NCBI GenBank assembly: GCA_018373675.1
Contig: JAHAGQ010000002.1
Coordinates: 105,591 to 169,590, forward strand
Direction of reading: 5' to 3'
DNA: 64,000 bases
DNA from: Collinsella sp.
GTDB lineage: Bacteria; Actinomycetota; Coriobacteriia; Coriobacteriales; Coriobacteriaceae
Shown piece by piece: positions 8,541 through 18,854 of the stretch (position 1 is its first letter; each line of letters opens with the position of its first letter). Under the pieces are notes generated by a model. It worked only from the letters and a program-made list of their open reading frames with translations, was not told the DNA's origin and made no database searches. The position numbers were made by a program, and so were the translations under genes.

Positions 8541-10714
8541 CCTCCGCTGACCTCCTTAAAGATATGTCGATAACGCATGGCGACCGCGTCGCGCAAGGGA
8601 CGCGTCGCCACAGAGTCAAGGTTGCAAGCATACCGCAAGAGCTCGACCGCGTCCAAATGGGCCCACTCGATCAGCTCCTCGTCGGCGTCCAGGTCGACAA
8701 AGCGCAGGGTCACACCACCATGCTGGCGATAACCCAGGATCTCGCCTTCATGGCGCAGGCGCAGGTCCATCTGGGCGAGCGTAAAGCCGTCCGAGGTCTT
8801 TTCGAGCGACTGGAGACGGTCTTGTGCCGCCGATGCGCCGCCGTTGCCCTTGGAGTGCGTCATGACCAGGCACGTGCCCGACACGCTGCCACGGCCCACG
8901 CGACCGCGCAGCTGGTGCAGGGCAGCCAAACCAAAGCGCTCGCCGTTCTCGATGACCATGACGGTGGCGTTGGGCACGTCGACGCCCACCTCGACCACCG
9001 TAGTCGAGACGAGCACGTCAATCTCGCCACGCTTAAAGGCATCGATAACCTGGTCCTTCTCCCCCGCTGGCATACGGCCGTGAAGGCGCTCGATGGCAAG
9101 ACCCGGCAACACCAAACGCAGGCGATCGAGCTCGGTCGCCGTATCGTGCAGCGGCACGGGGACGGTTACGCGGCCCTCATCGTCGCGGGCAATACCGGGC
9201 ACGTCTTCCAGCTCATCGGCCGAGTCACTCGGCTCCACGAGCGGGCAAATCACGTAGGCCTGCTGACCCTTGTCATGTGCCTCGCGGATGACTCCATAGG
9301 CGAGGTCACGGCTCGACTCGGTGAGAACACACGTCGTCACACCGGCACCCGGAACAGGCCGGTGGCGGATGATGCTCGTATCCAGATCGCCGTAGACCGA
9401 AAGCGCCAGCGTACGCGGGATGGGCGTTGCCGTCATAACGAGCAGATCGGCACCGGGGCCCTTCGCGCGCAGGGCGTTGCGTTGGCCGACGCCAAACCGG
9501 TGCTGCTCATCGATGACCACGAGCGACAGATGCTTGAACGTAACGTCATCCGAAAGGACCGCGTGGGTGCCAAAGAGCACATCAAGCTCGCCCGATTCCA
9601 GCTGTGCATGGATGCGCTCGCGCTCTGCGGCCGGCGTGGCACCTGTCAGAAGCGCCCAGGACATGCCAGCCTGCGAGAGCAGAGGGCCGGTCTTATCGGC
9701 ATATTGACGCGCCAGCACGCCCGTAGGCGCCATAACGCAGGACTGAGTGCCCGAATCGGCCGCGACAGCCAGCGCGCAGGCGGCGACGGCCGTCTTGCCG
9801 GTACCGACGTCACCCAGAAGCAGGCGGTTCATCACGCGCCCGCCATCGCACATGTCGTGCAGGATGTCTTGGAACGCGGCCTCCTGCTCGTCGCTCAGCG
9901 AAAACGGCAGGGCTTCCTTGAGCGCCGCCAGGTGCTCGCCCGCGGCGTGGGCGTAGGGAGCGACTTCGACCAAGCCGCCGTCGTTGCGCAAGCGCAGCGC
10001 CAGCTGCAGGTAGAGGCACTCCTCATAGGCAAGGCGGCGGCGCGCGATATCGCGCTCGGCCATGCTCGATGGAAAGTGAATTGAGCGCAGCGCACGAGCA
10101 TTGCTCATCAGGCGGCGCTTGACGCGCAAGCGTGCGGGAATCGGATCGAAGGGATTGCCGACGACCTCGAGCGCACCGCTCACGATACGGCGCATCCACG
10201 CCTGGCTCACGCCGTCACTTACGTAGTGGACCGGCAAAATGGTACCAGCGGCGCGCCCGTCCTCAAGCTTTTCAAAGTGGGGCGAGGCCATCTGCTTAAA
10301 ACCGTAGGCAAACTCGACCTTGCCCATCACGGCCAGGCGTTCGCCCTGCTTAAGCTGTTGGGCAATCCAAGGCTGACGGAAAAAGGCAACCTGCAGCACG
10401 CCCGTCTCGTCCACGAGCGAGACCTCAGTCACCTGCATACGCGGACGGGGCTGCTTTTGAACGATACGATCGACCGTGGCGATGATGGTACACACGGTAC
10501 CGATGGGAGCCATCTCAATGGACCACGAGCGAGTGAAATCCAGGTAGCGATGAGGAATATGGAGAAGGAGGTCCCCCACCGTCCGAATTCCCAGACGGCG
10601 AAGGGCCTCCTCACGTTTACCCGAAACATATTTGAGTCGCGCGATATCCTCGTCGAGCGCATTGCTCTGGGCAAAACGCTCCGAGACGCGCGGCACGGAG
10701 CACAGCTCGGACAT
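8537..10714 (-). CDS. recG: ATP-dependent DNA helicase RecG
   Basis: RecG remodels stalled replication forks and Holliday junctions. The N-terminal wedge/OB domain is at about 60-165. Walker A is GDVGTGKT (301-308), motif II is VIDEQHRFG (DEQH form), motif III is VMTATPIPRTLAL, and motif VI is QLRGRVGRG. The C-terminal TRG region HEGEILGYRQHGG is present. The length of 725 aa is typical. The start ATG 10714 lies 9 bp after the fakA stop. Confidence 0.97.
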   Translation of the reverse strand: MSELCSVPRVSERFAQSNALDEDIARLKYVSGKREEALRRLGIRTVGDLLLHIPHRYLDFTRSWSIEMAPIGTVCTIIATVDRIVQKQPRPRMQVTEVSLVDETGVLQVAFFRQPWIAQQLKQGERLAVMGKVEFAYGFKQMASPHFEKLEDGRAAGTILPVHYVSDGVSQAWMRRIVSGALEVVGNPFDPIPARLRVKRRLMSNARALRSIHFPSSMAERDIARRRLAYEECLYLQLALRLRNDGGLVEVAPYAHAAGEHLAALKEALPFSLSDEQEAAFQDILHDMCDGGRVMNRLLLGDVGTGKTAVAACALAVAADSGTQSCVMAPTGVLARQYADKTGPLLSQAGMSWALLTGATPAAERERIHAQLESGELDVLFGTHAVLSDDVTFKHLSLVVIDEQHRFGVGQRNALRAKGPGADLLVMTATPIPRTLALSVYGDLDTSIIRHRPVPGAGVTTCVLTESSRDLAYGVIREAHDKGQQAYVICPLVEPSDSADELEDVPGIARDDEGRVTVPVPLHDTATELDRLRLVLPGLAIERLHGRMPAGEKDQVIDAFKRGEIDVLVSTTVVEVGVDVPNATVMVIENGERFGLAALHQLRGRVGRGSVSGTCLVMTHSKGNGGASAAQDRLQSLEKTSDGFTLAQMDLRLRHEGEILGYRQHGGVTLRFVDLDADEELIEWAHLDAVELLRYACNLDSVATRPLRDAVAMRYRHIFKEVSGG

Positions 10715-10723
10715 AGGCAGAGC

Positions 10724-12385
10724 CTACTCGATCGAGAAGATCACGGGATAGAGCGGCTGCTCGCCACGATGGGCATCAATCTCCAGATCGGGCTGAGCCT
10801 CCTCGATAGCGTCGACGATCTCCTGGAAGGCCTCGTCGGACAGCTCCTCGCCGGCCAAAATCGTCAGCGCGTCACCCTCCTCTTCCTCCTGCATGCGGTT
10901 GATGCAGTCGAGCGTGACCTGCTTCACGTCGGAGCCGACCACGTCGATGGAACCGGCGATGATGCCCATAACGTCACCGGAGTGAATCGGCGAGCCGTCG
11001 GAGGCGCTGGAGTCGCGCACGGCGCGGGTGACCTCGCCATCGCGGACCTCGCTGATGGCATCGACCATAGCGGCAACGGCGTCCTCGAGCTCGGAATCGG
11101 GCAGGACCGCGAACAGCGCGGAGAAGGCCTGCGGGACGGTCTTGGTGGGAACGACGGCGACCTTCTTGTCGGTGCAGGCGGAGGCAGCAGCCTCGGCAGC
11201 CATGCGGATGTTGCCGTTATTGGGAAGGATGATGACCGAGGTCGCGTTGACCTGGTCCACTGCGCCCAGCAGGTCGGCAGTCGAGGGGTTCATGGTCTGG
11301 CCACCCGACACGATCACATCGACGCCGAGGGACTTGAGGATGTCGGCCTCACCAGAGCCAGCCGCAACGGCGACAAAGCCCAGGGCCTTCGCGGGCTCGG
11401 CGGCCTTCTCCTGGTCCTCGTGGATCTTAGCGGTACGGTCGTGGGCCTCCATCTCCATGTTGTGGATAAAGACCTCGTAGATCTGACCGAGCTGAAGCAT
11501 GTGCTCGAGCACCAGGTTAGGGGTGTTGGAGTGCACGTGGATCTTGTAGTCGGGATAGGCACCAACGAGCAGCTCACAGTCGCCCATGGAGCCCAGGAAC
11601 TTCAGGCACTCGTCCTCGTCAAACGGGGCGTCGGCCTTAAAGAGGAACTCGTTGCAGTAGCGGAACTCCGAGCCCTCCCAGTCGTCGTTGGCCTCGATCT
11701 CCACGCGGTCAAGAGCGGCGTCACGGGCAGAGCCAGCGGAATCGAACGTAGCGGAGAAATCCTCGACCACGGTGCTGCGGCCAAGGGCAGCGGCAACAAA
11801 GTTCTCCAAGAAGATGGCAAAGCCAAAGGCGCCGGAGTCGACCACGCCGTTCTCCTTGAGGACGGGCAGCAGGTCGGGCGTGCGGGCGACGGACTGGTAA
11901 GCCTCGACGACGATGGCGTCGAGAGCATCCTCGGCAGAGAACTTCTTCTTCTCGCACTCGTCTGCCTTGGTCGAAACATCACGCAGGACCGTGAGAATCG
12001 TGCCCTCGATGGGCTTACGAACAGCCTGGAAGGCGACCTTGACGGCACGGCGGAAGGCGAAGGCGATATTGGCGGACGTAATGGGCTCATCGGCAGAGAC
12101 AAGGCCCTCGGCCACGCCGCGTAGGATCTGCGACGTGATGACACCGGAGTTGCCGCGGGCGCCCATCAGGGAGCCGTGGGTGATGGCGCCGGCAATGGCC
12201 TCCATGTCGGCATCGGCGGGAAGGGCAGAAAGCTCCTTGGTCACCGAGGAGAGCGTGAGCGACATGTTGGTGCCGGTGTCACCGTCGGGTACGGGGAAGA
12301 CGTTGAGCTTGTTGATCTCCTCGGCCTTTTCGGAAACGGCAGCCGCAGCGATCGGAAAACAGGTGCGAATGGTCTTTGCAATCAT
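10724..12385 (-). CDS. fakA: DAK2/DegV-fusion fatty-acid kinase FakA (YloV family)
   Basis: FakA phosphorylates exogenous fatty acids bound to FakB so that they can enter phospholipid synthesis. The N-terminal DhaL/DAK2 domain carries the ATP-Mg motif PVPDGDTGTN (31-40) and HGSLMGARGNSGVITSQIL. A central part and a C-terminal DegV-like part (VGSDVKQVTLDCINRM, acidic loop EEEEGD) follow. The 553-aa length fits the family. It follows the Asp23-like gene by 27 bp, a common Gram-positive pair, and precedes recG. Confidence 0.93.
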   Translation of the reverse strand: MIAKTIRTCFPIAAAAVSEKAEEINKLNVFPVPDGDTGTNMSLTLSSVTKELSALPADADMEAIAGAITHGSLMGARGNSGVITSQILRGVAEGLVSADEPITSANIAFAFRRAVKVAFQAVRKPIEGTILTVLRDVSTKADECEKKKFSAEDALDAIVVEAYQSVARTPDLLPVLKENGVVDSGAFGFAIFLENFVAAALGRSTVVEDFSATFDSAGSARDAALDRVEIEANDDWEGSEFRYCNEFLFKADAPFDEDECLKFLGSMGDCELLVGAYPDYKIHVHSNTPNLVLEHMLQLGQIYEVFIHNMEMEAHDRTAKIHEDQEKAAEPAKALGFVAVAAGSGEADILKSLGVDVIVSGGQTMNPSTADLLGAVDQVNATSVIILPNNGNIRMAAEAAASACTDKKVAVVPTKTVPQAFSALFAVLPDSELEDAVAAMVDAISEVRDGEVTRAVRDSSASDGSPIHSGDVMGIIAGSIDVVGSDVKQVTLDCINRMQEEEEGDALTILAGEELSDEAFQEIVDAIEEAQPDLEIDAHRGEQPLYPVIFSIE

Positions 12386-12412
12386 GAGTGGTGAAATCTC
12401 CGTATTCGGATG

Positions 12413-12769
12413 CTAGTTCAGACGGCTCTTGAGCGCGTCGATGTGAATGCCGATCTTAAGGCTGGCGGGATCGATTTGGGCGATCTCCTGCAGGGTGAAG
12501 GCGACGGAGCTCGAAAGATTGTGGCAGACGGACTTCATGTTGACGCCGTTCTCGAGCACGACGTGAAGGTCGACCGTGAGGCCGTTCTCGTCGGCGGAAA
12601 CAAGCACGCCCTTGCGGAGGCGCTGACCGGCAAGCAGGCGCACGCTCTCGGCGCCCTGGAGCTGCTCAGCCATACCGACAACGCCATAGCACGTCATCGC
12701 GGCATAACCGGCAATATCGGCAATAACGTCGTTCGAGACGCTCAGGCTGCCGTTAATGGTCTCAGACAC
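12413..12769 (-). CDS. Asp23/Gls24 family envelope stress protein
   Basis: A 118-aa alkaline-shock-like protein. The Asp23 fold signature is seen as GSLSVSNDVIADIAGYAAM, CYGVVGM, then VDLHVVLENGVNMKSVC and LQEIAQIDPASLKIGIHIDAL. Members are membrane-associated envelope-stress proteins usually encoded next to fakA. The start is GTG 12769, because AAAGGAG lies 6 bases upstream; a longer reading frame exists but has no ribosome site. It is the first gene of the minus-strand block running to ftsY. Confidence 0.88.
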   Translation of the reverse strand: MSETINGSLSVSNDVIADIAGYAAMTCYGVVGMAEQLQGAESVRLLAGQRLRKGVLVSADENGLTVDLHVVLENGVNMKSVCHNLSSSVAFTLQEIAQIDPASLKIGIHIDALKSRLN

Positions 12770-12928
12770 AAGAATCTCCTTTTCTTGGTGCTCGCGGCAC
12801 CATGTCGTGGGAGCAATCATTGCAATATTCTACAACGACCGCGCCATGTTGAGGTGGCGGGCCTCGGGATTACATCCTCGACACGAAATGTTGATATGGT
12901 AACGTTCGCGAACGGCGATCGCGGCATG

Positions 12929-12958
12929 AAAAAACCCGCCGCATAAGCGACGGGTTTT
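12929..12958 (-). terminator. Terminator after the tRNA-Asn pair
   Basis: Hairpin with arms AAAACCCGTCGC and GCGGCGGGTTTT around a TTAT-type loop, followed on the minus strand by T residues. It lies just downstream of the promoter-distal tRNA-Asn, so it ends that transcript. It is nearly symmetrical and could also work on the plus strand. Confidence 0.8.
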
Positions 12959-12964
12959 ACAACC

Positions 12965-13039
12965 TGGCTCCCCGGGTAGGACTCGAACCTACAACAGCGC
13001 GGTTAACAGCCGCGTGCTCTACCATTGAGCTACCGAGGA
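12965..13039 (-). tRNA. tRNA-Asn (GTT), copy 2
   Basis: A 75-nt tRNA with an encoded CCA end. The acceptor stem begins TCCTCGG and is closed by the bases before GCCA. The D arm is GTAGCTCAATGGTAGAGC, the anticodon loop is CTGTTAA (anticodon GTT, asparagine), and the T arm contains GGTTCGAGTCC. It is identical in sequence to the copy 33 bp upstream. Confidence 0.97.
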
Positions 13040-13072
13040 ATTTAAAGCCCAACGGAAAGGGCTGGAAAATTC

Positions 13073-13147
13073 TGGCTCCCCGGGTAGGACTCGAACCTAC
13101 AACAGCGCGGTTAACAGCCGCGTGCTCTACCATTGAGCTACCGAGGA
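13073..13147 (-). tRNA. tRNA-Asn (GTT), copy 1
   Basis: The promoter-proximal member of the tandem pair: the same 75-nt sequence, GTT anticodon and encoded CCA. The two copies are separated by 33 bp and share one transcript by position. Confidence 0.97.
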
Positions 13148-13177
13148 ATAGGTGCGTGCTCTCAAGCAACGAAGTTT

Positions 13178-13205
13178 ATTATACGGACGAATCAGCTCAG
13201 GGCAA
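13178..13205 (-). promoter_or_regulatory. Promoter of the tandem tRNA-Asn genes
   Basis: On the minus strand TTGCCC is followed after 16 bases by a perfect TATAAT (13183-13178). Transcription would start about 25-30 bp upstream of the first tRNA. Confidence 0.7.
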
Positions 13206-13235
13206 GAACTTTTTTAAGAAATTTTCCGACCCAGT

Positions 13236-13283
13236 CATTGGGGACGTTCTTAAACGACCAGTCATTCAAGAACGTCCCCAATG
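13236..13283. repeat. REP-like palindrome with 16-bp arms
   Basis: Perfect inverted arms CATTGGGGACGTTCTT (13236-13251) and AAGAACGTCCCCAATG (13268-13283) around a 16-base loop. The loop repeats the flanking CCAGTCATT. It stands alone between the tRNA promoter and the rpoD terminator and resembles repetitive extragenic palindromes; from memory, GGGGACGTTCTT motifs recur in Collinsella genomes. Confidence 0.75.
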
Positions 13284-13294
13284 TCTACATGAAA

Positions 13295-13324
13295 GCGCCC
13301 CCAAGCGGATGTGCTTGAGGGCGC
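13295..13324 (-). terminator. rpoD terminator hairpin
   Basis: Arms GCGCCCTCAAGC and GCTTGGGGGCGC (minus strand), 12 bp with one mismatch or wobble, loop of 6, then TTTC. It lies 12 bp after the rpoD stop and probably ends the rimP-rpoD operon. Confidence 0.65.
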
Positions 13325-13335
13325 CTCTTGCTTGA

Positions 13336-14691
<1,356 letters not shown>

Positions 14692-14801
14692 AGATTCTCC
14701 CTTCATAGTCCACAGGACTCAATACTTTAGCACACACATTGACGTCTATACCCAAAAAGAAGACTGGATATAGGCGAGAATACGCTGGTTGACCACAACA
14801 T

Positions 14802-16910
14802 CTAGGCTTGTTCGGTGCCCGCGGCCTCCAGGCCGATTAAACGGAACGGGTCCGCCACGCCGCCGATCGACTTTTGCAGTTCGCGTTGACGTTGCGAATC
14901 CTGCGCGGCCTGCACGGTCAGCGCGCGACGGGCCTCATCATCGAGTGAACGGTCCTGGCGCAGCTTGGCCTGTGCGGCACGCATGCGACGCTTGATGGTG
15001 TAGAGCTCAAGCGTATCAAGCATAAACACGATGTTCGTCTCGGTGGGGTGCTTGCTCGTCGCGGAGATGCGCCCGGCACTCACAAGCGTTGCCGCATCGG
15101 GACACACTGAGCGCGCCGCATCCATGCAGGCTGCAGGATCGGTTCCCGGCGGCGTTGCCAGAACGGCCCATGCAATGGACTCGTGACGCGGGTCAACCCA
15201 CTCGATGGAGCAGATGCGGTCGGCATACGTGCGGAACAGGTCGGGGTAGCTCGTGAGCATCGTCAACAGCTCGCGCTCCCCTGCCAAGGACTTGCGTTCA
15301 AGATCGGTAAGAACCATCGGCGCCGCCGCAGCCGGTGCGCCCGAACCGTCAGCCACAGGCACAGCGCCCATACCATCAGGCACATCGATCGGCGGCAGGT
15401 CGTCGACGACCTCCACGGGCGCGGCGCCGTAGGCATCGAGCGGGACGTAGTCGTACGGCTCTTCTTCGACCGGCGCGGACACCGGCGGCGTCGCGCCCGA
15501 TGCCCAAGCACCGCGACCGGCATCGCGAGAACCCGACGCCCGACCGCCCGCGCTACCGGACCGCTCAGTCTGTGCCCGCTGGCGCTCATAGTTCTGCTCA
15601 CGACGTCGTTCCGCATCCTCGCGCTTGGCGACATCGCGAAACACACGACCCGAGCTCGCGCGCACCGTCTCCAGATCCAAACCCAGCAGATCGGCAATCT
15701 GGATAAAGTACGTGTCGATCATATAGCTGTTGCGCAACGGATAGATAAGCGTCAGCGCATCTTCCAGCGCCTTAGCGCGACCGCCCGGCGTGGTGATGTC
15801 ACTCGACTCCTGCAGCGAACGGTAGACAAAGTCCATAAGCGGCTCGGCAGCGTCGATGCGCGTCTGCAGTGCCTCGCCACCATGTGCGGTGATGAACTCC
15901 ATGGGGTCGTTGCCGTCGGGGAGCACCACGCAGCGCAGGTCCATGGAATCCTGCTCGATAAACTGAATCGCGCGACGGGCGGCCTTCTGGCCCGCTGCAT
16001 CGCCGTCGAACATATACACGATGCGCTTGGCAAAGCGAGTGAGCGTCTTGACGTGATGCTCCGTGAGGGCGGTGCCCAGCGTGGCGACAACGTTTTTAAT
16101 CCCCGCCTCCCAGCAGGCGATGCAATCGGTATAGCCCTCTACCACGATGGCGGTATCCTGCGCGACGATAAACTCCTTGGCCCAATTAAAGCCGTAGAGG
16201 TTTCGCTTTTTATGAAACACGCTCGTCTCGGCGGTGTTGAGATACTTAGGCTGGCCGTCGCCCATAATGCGACCGCCAAAGGCAATGTTGTGACCCTGCT
16301 CGTCAAAGATGGGGAACATCACGCGGTCGTAAAAGCGGTCGGCAAGCTGCCCGCGCCCGCGACTAACGGCAACGTTGGCGTCGATCATCTCCTGCGGGGT
16401 AAAACCCGCCTGGGACAGGTGCGACACCAGCGCGTTACGGCCCGGTGCAAAGCCCAGGCAGTAGCGGCGGCAGACGTCGCCGCCCATGCCGCGGCTGGCA
16501 AAGTACTCGCGCGGACGGCCGTCCTTACCGCGCATGAGCATGGTGTGGTAGAACTGGGCGGTCTCGGCGCACAGATCGTAGATGCGGGCACGTTTGGTGC
16601 CGCGCTCGCGGCGATCTCCGGTGTCATGCAGCTCAATACCCGCGCGATCGGCCAAGTAACGGATTGACTCGGGAAAGCTCAGGTTCTCGCGCTTCATGAT
16701 ATACGTGAAAACGTCGCCACCCTCGCCGCAACCAAAGCAATGCCACACCTGCGTGGCGGGGATAATGTGGAAGGACGGCGTCTTCTCGCCATGGAAGGGG
16801 CAGCATCCCCAAAACTCATGGCCGCGAGGCTTGAGCTCGACCGTTTCCTGCACGATGGCAACCAGGTCAGACGCAGCGCGTACCTGGTCTTTTTCCTCAT
16901 CGCTAATCAC
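14802..16910 (-). CDS. dnaG: DNA primase
   Basis: DnaG makes RNA primers for replication. The CHC2 zinc finger uses C37, H40, C58 and C61 (CPFHGEKTPSFH ... CFGCGEGG). The TOPRIM core is VVEGYTDCIACWEAG, TLGTALTEHH and YMFDGDAAGQKAA. A low-complexity linker (about 440-540; Arg/Gln then Ala/Gly/Pro) separates the helicase-binding C-terminal domain. It has 702 aa. The start is GTG 16910, embedded in the end of ribF (8-bp overlap). Confidence 0.96.
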   Translation of the reverse strand: MISDEEKDQVRAASDLVAIVQETVELKPRGHEFWGCCPFHGEKTPSFHIIPATQVWHCFGCGEGGDVFTYIMKRENLSFPESIRYLADRAGIELHDTGDRRERGTKRARIYDLCAETAQFYHTMLMRGKDGRPREYFASRGMGGDVCRRYCLGFAPGRNALVSHLSQAGFTPQEMIDANVAVSRGRGQLADRFYDRVMFPIFDEQGHNIAFGGRIMGDGQPKYLNTAETSVFHKKRNLYGFNWAKEFIVAQDTAIVVEGYTDCIACWEAGIKNVVATLGTALTEHHVKTLTRFAKRIVYMFDGDAAGQKAARRAIQFIEQDSMDLRCVVLPDGNDPMEFITAHGGEALQTRIDAAEPLMDFVYRSLQESSDITTPGGRAKALEDALTLIYPLRNSYMIDTYFIQIADLLGLDLETVRASSGRVFRDVAKREDAERRREQNYERQRAQTERSGSAGGRASGSRDAGRGAWASGATPPVSAPVEEEPYDYVPLDAYGAAPVEVVDDLPPIDVPDGMGAVPVADGSGAPAAAAPMVLTDLERKSLAGERELLTMLTSYPDLFRTYADRICSIEWVDPRHESIAWAVLATPPGTDPAACMDAARSVCPDAATLVSAGRISATSKHPTETNIVFMLDTLELYTIKRRMRAAQAKLRQDRSLDDEARRALTVQAAQDSQRQRELQKSIGGVADPFRLIGLEAAGTEQA

Positions 16911-17910
16911 GGATGCTCACCCCCTGATCGCCCAAGTTGTGACGAATATCCTCGATATTACCCTCGACGGTCGCGATCAACTCATCCAGCGAATCGAACA
17001 CACGCGAGGGACGCAGCCAGCGCGTAAACGCCAGCGAAACGGAAGCGCCGTACAGGTCGCCCGTATAACCAATTAAATTAGCCTCGAGATGCGCAGATGC
17101 CGCATCGTCAGCATACGTTGGCGGCAGGCCGACGTTCACAGCAGCGGGCCACGCGGTGTCATCGACCAGCACCAGACCCTCATACACGCCATCGGCTGGC
17201 ACCTGAATGCCGTCGGGAACCTGCAAGTTTGCCGTGGGAAAGCCCATGCCAGAACCCTCGTGACGGCCGCGAATAACACCGCCACGCACCATATACGGAC
17301 GGCCGAGTAACCCAGCAGCAAGCTCCACATGGCCCTGTCCCAGCTCATGACGAATGCGGGTGGCGCAAATGGTCTCACCGCCCTCGCAAAGCAAGTCGTG
17401 CCCGTATACGTCAACGCCGCGCTCGGCACCCCAGGCGCGCATCTCGTCAACACCAGAAGCACCGCCACGACCCAGCCTAAAGTCGCTGCCAACGCGAATC
17501 GATCGAATGTCGACCAGACGCGACACCAGCGAGAGAAAAGCAACATGGTCAAGCGCCGCAACCTCAGGCGTAAAGGGAACGGCCACCACCGCATCGACCC
17601 CAGTTTGAGCCAGGGCATGCAGACGGTCGGCCGTCGTCATCAATTTTTGAGCGGGCGAAGGGCTCACCACGACGTCCGGGTCGGGATCGAAGGTAACTAC
17701 GACCGCCTTGCAGCCATGGGCACGGGCATCACGGACAAGCGCCGCAATGAGCTCCTGGTGTCCACGGTGAACGCCGTCGAACACGCCGATGGCAATCGAT
17801 GCGGCACCCAGGTGCTCACACTTATCAAACACATCGGGAGTAACGATGCGAGCCTCGTCCGACTCGCCCGCGAAAAAGATACGCGCGAGCTCGCGAACGG
17901 ACAACATCAT
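16903..17910 (-). CDS. ribF: Bifunctional riboflavin kinase / FAD synthetase
   Basis: Makes FMN and FAD from riboflavin. The N-terminal FAD-synthetase domain has the nucleotidyltransferase motif VFDGVHRGHQ (43-52). The C-terminal flavokinase domain has GRVIxGxx-like RGGVIRGRHEGSGMGFPTANL, with PTAN binding Mg-nucleotide. It has 335 aa. It overlaps truB by 4 bp (ATGA) and dnaG by 8 bp. Confidence 0.95.
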   Translation of the reverse strand: MMLSVRELARIFFAGESDEARIVTPDVFDKCEHLGAASIAIGVFDGVHRGHQELIAALVRDARAHGCKAVVVTFDPDPDVVVSPSPAQKLMTTADRLHALAQTGVDAVVAVPFTPEVAALDHVAFLSLVSRLVDIRSIRVGSDFRLGRGGASGVDEMRAWGAERGVDVYGHDLLCEGGETICATRIRHELGQGHVELAAGLLGRPYMVRGGVIRGRHEGSGMGFPTANLQVPDGIQVPADGVYEGLVLVDDTAWPAAVNVGLPPTYADDAASAHLEANLIGYTGDLYGASVSLAFTRWLRPSRVFDSLDELIATVEGNIEDIRHNLGDQGVSIRD

Positions 17911-18839
17911 CGAACACCGCCGATTGCCTGCGGAAACACGTGCTCCATGACAAAGCGGCCGCCCTCAATGCGGGCGAGCGCCTTGAGTCCCCCATCGAGC
18001 ACCAACGCAAACGGCGCCTTCGAGGAATCGAAATCGGCAAGCGCACGCTCAACGGGAATGCGTCGGCCGCAGAGCAGGTCGTCGGCAAGATTGCCCGGCA
18101 AGTCAACACGTGTGGCGCCCAGGGCCGCAATGGGATCCAGGGCAAAGCCAGCCGCGGACTCGGGAGAAAGCTCCTCGACCGCATGACAAGCGCCAATGGA
18201 AACAACACCGGAAGCCGTGCGGCGCAGCGCGGAAATATGCGCGGCGCTATCGCAAGCGTGGCCCAGGTCGCGAGCGAGCGCACGGATATAGGTGCCCTTG
18301 CTCACCGAGAACGCCACGGTCCACACACACGTATCACCTTCGCCGCCCACGGCGATCAGGTCGGCGGCATAGACCTCGACGGGGCGCGGAGGTAGGTCCA
18401 CCGCATTGCCCTCGCGAGCAGACTTGTAGGCGCGAACGCCATTGACCGAGATAGCAGAAAACGCCGGCGGCACCTGCATCTGCGGGCCCAGCATGGCGGC
18501 CAAGCGCTCACGAGCATAGGCAGGATCGCGGAGCTCGTTGGCAACAGCCACCGTGCGGACCGCCTCGCCCTCCGCATCGTCGGTATTAGTCTCGACGCCA
18601 AACGAAATGTCGGCGACGTAGCTTTTCGTGTCGAGGGTGAGCATGCCCAGCAGACGCGTGGCCTGACCCACGCCCACCACCATGACACCGGATGCCATGG
18701 GGTCGAGCGTGCCGGCATGACCGACACGCCGTTCGTGGAGGGCGCGTCGGCATTGCGAAACCACGTCGTGGGACGTGCAGCCCACCGGCTTATCGACGGC
18801 GAGCAGCATATTCAATTGAGAAGGCGTACGACGAGCCAT
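17907..18839 (-). CDS. truB: tRNA pseudouridine-55 synthase TruB
   Basis: Forms pseudouridine 55 in the T loop of tRNAs. The catalytic motif HAGTLDPMASG contains Asp46, and the N-terminal LLAVDKPVGCTSHDVV matches the family. It has 310 aa. The gene lies between nrnA and ribF, the standard order of this operon. Confidence 0.96.
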   Translation of the reverse strand: MARRTPSQLNMLLAVDKPVGCTSHDVVSQCRRALHERRVGHAGTLDPMASGVMVVGVGQATRLLGMLTLDTKSYVADISFGVETNTDDAEGEAVRTVAVANELRDPAYARERLAAMLGPQMQVPPAFSAISVNGVRAYKSAREGNAVDLPPRPVEVYAADLIAVGGEGDTCVWTVAFSVSKGTYIRALARDLGHACDSAAHISALRRTASGVVSIGACHAVEELSPESAAGFALDPIAALGATRVDLPGNLADDLLCGRRIPVERALADFDSSKAPFALVLDGGLKALARIEGGRFVMEHVFPQAIGGVR

Positions 18840-18854
18840 GTACCATCCAAAAAA

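Noticed and set aside
12957..13169. 70-aa open frame with an internal repeat
   Set aside because: It is the translation of the two tRNA-Asn genes, and the repeat is the tandem tRNA.
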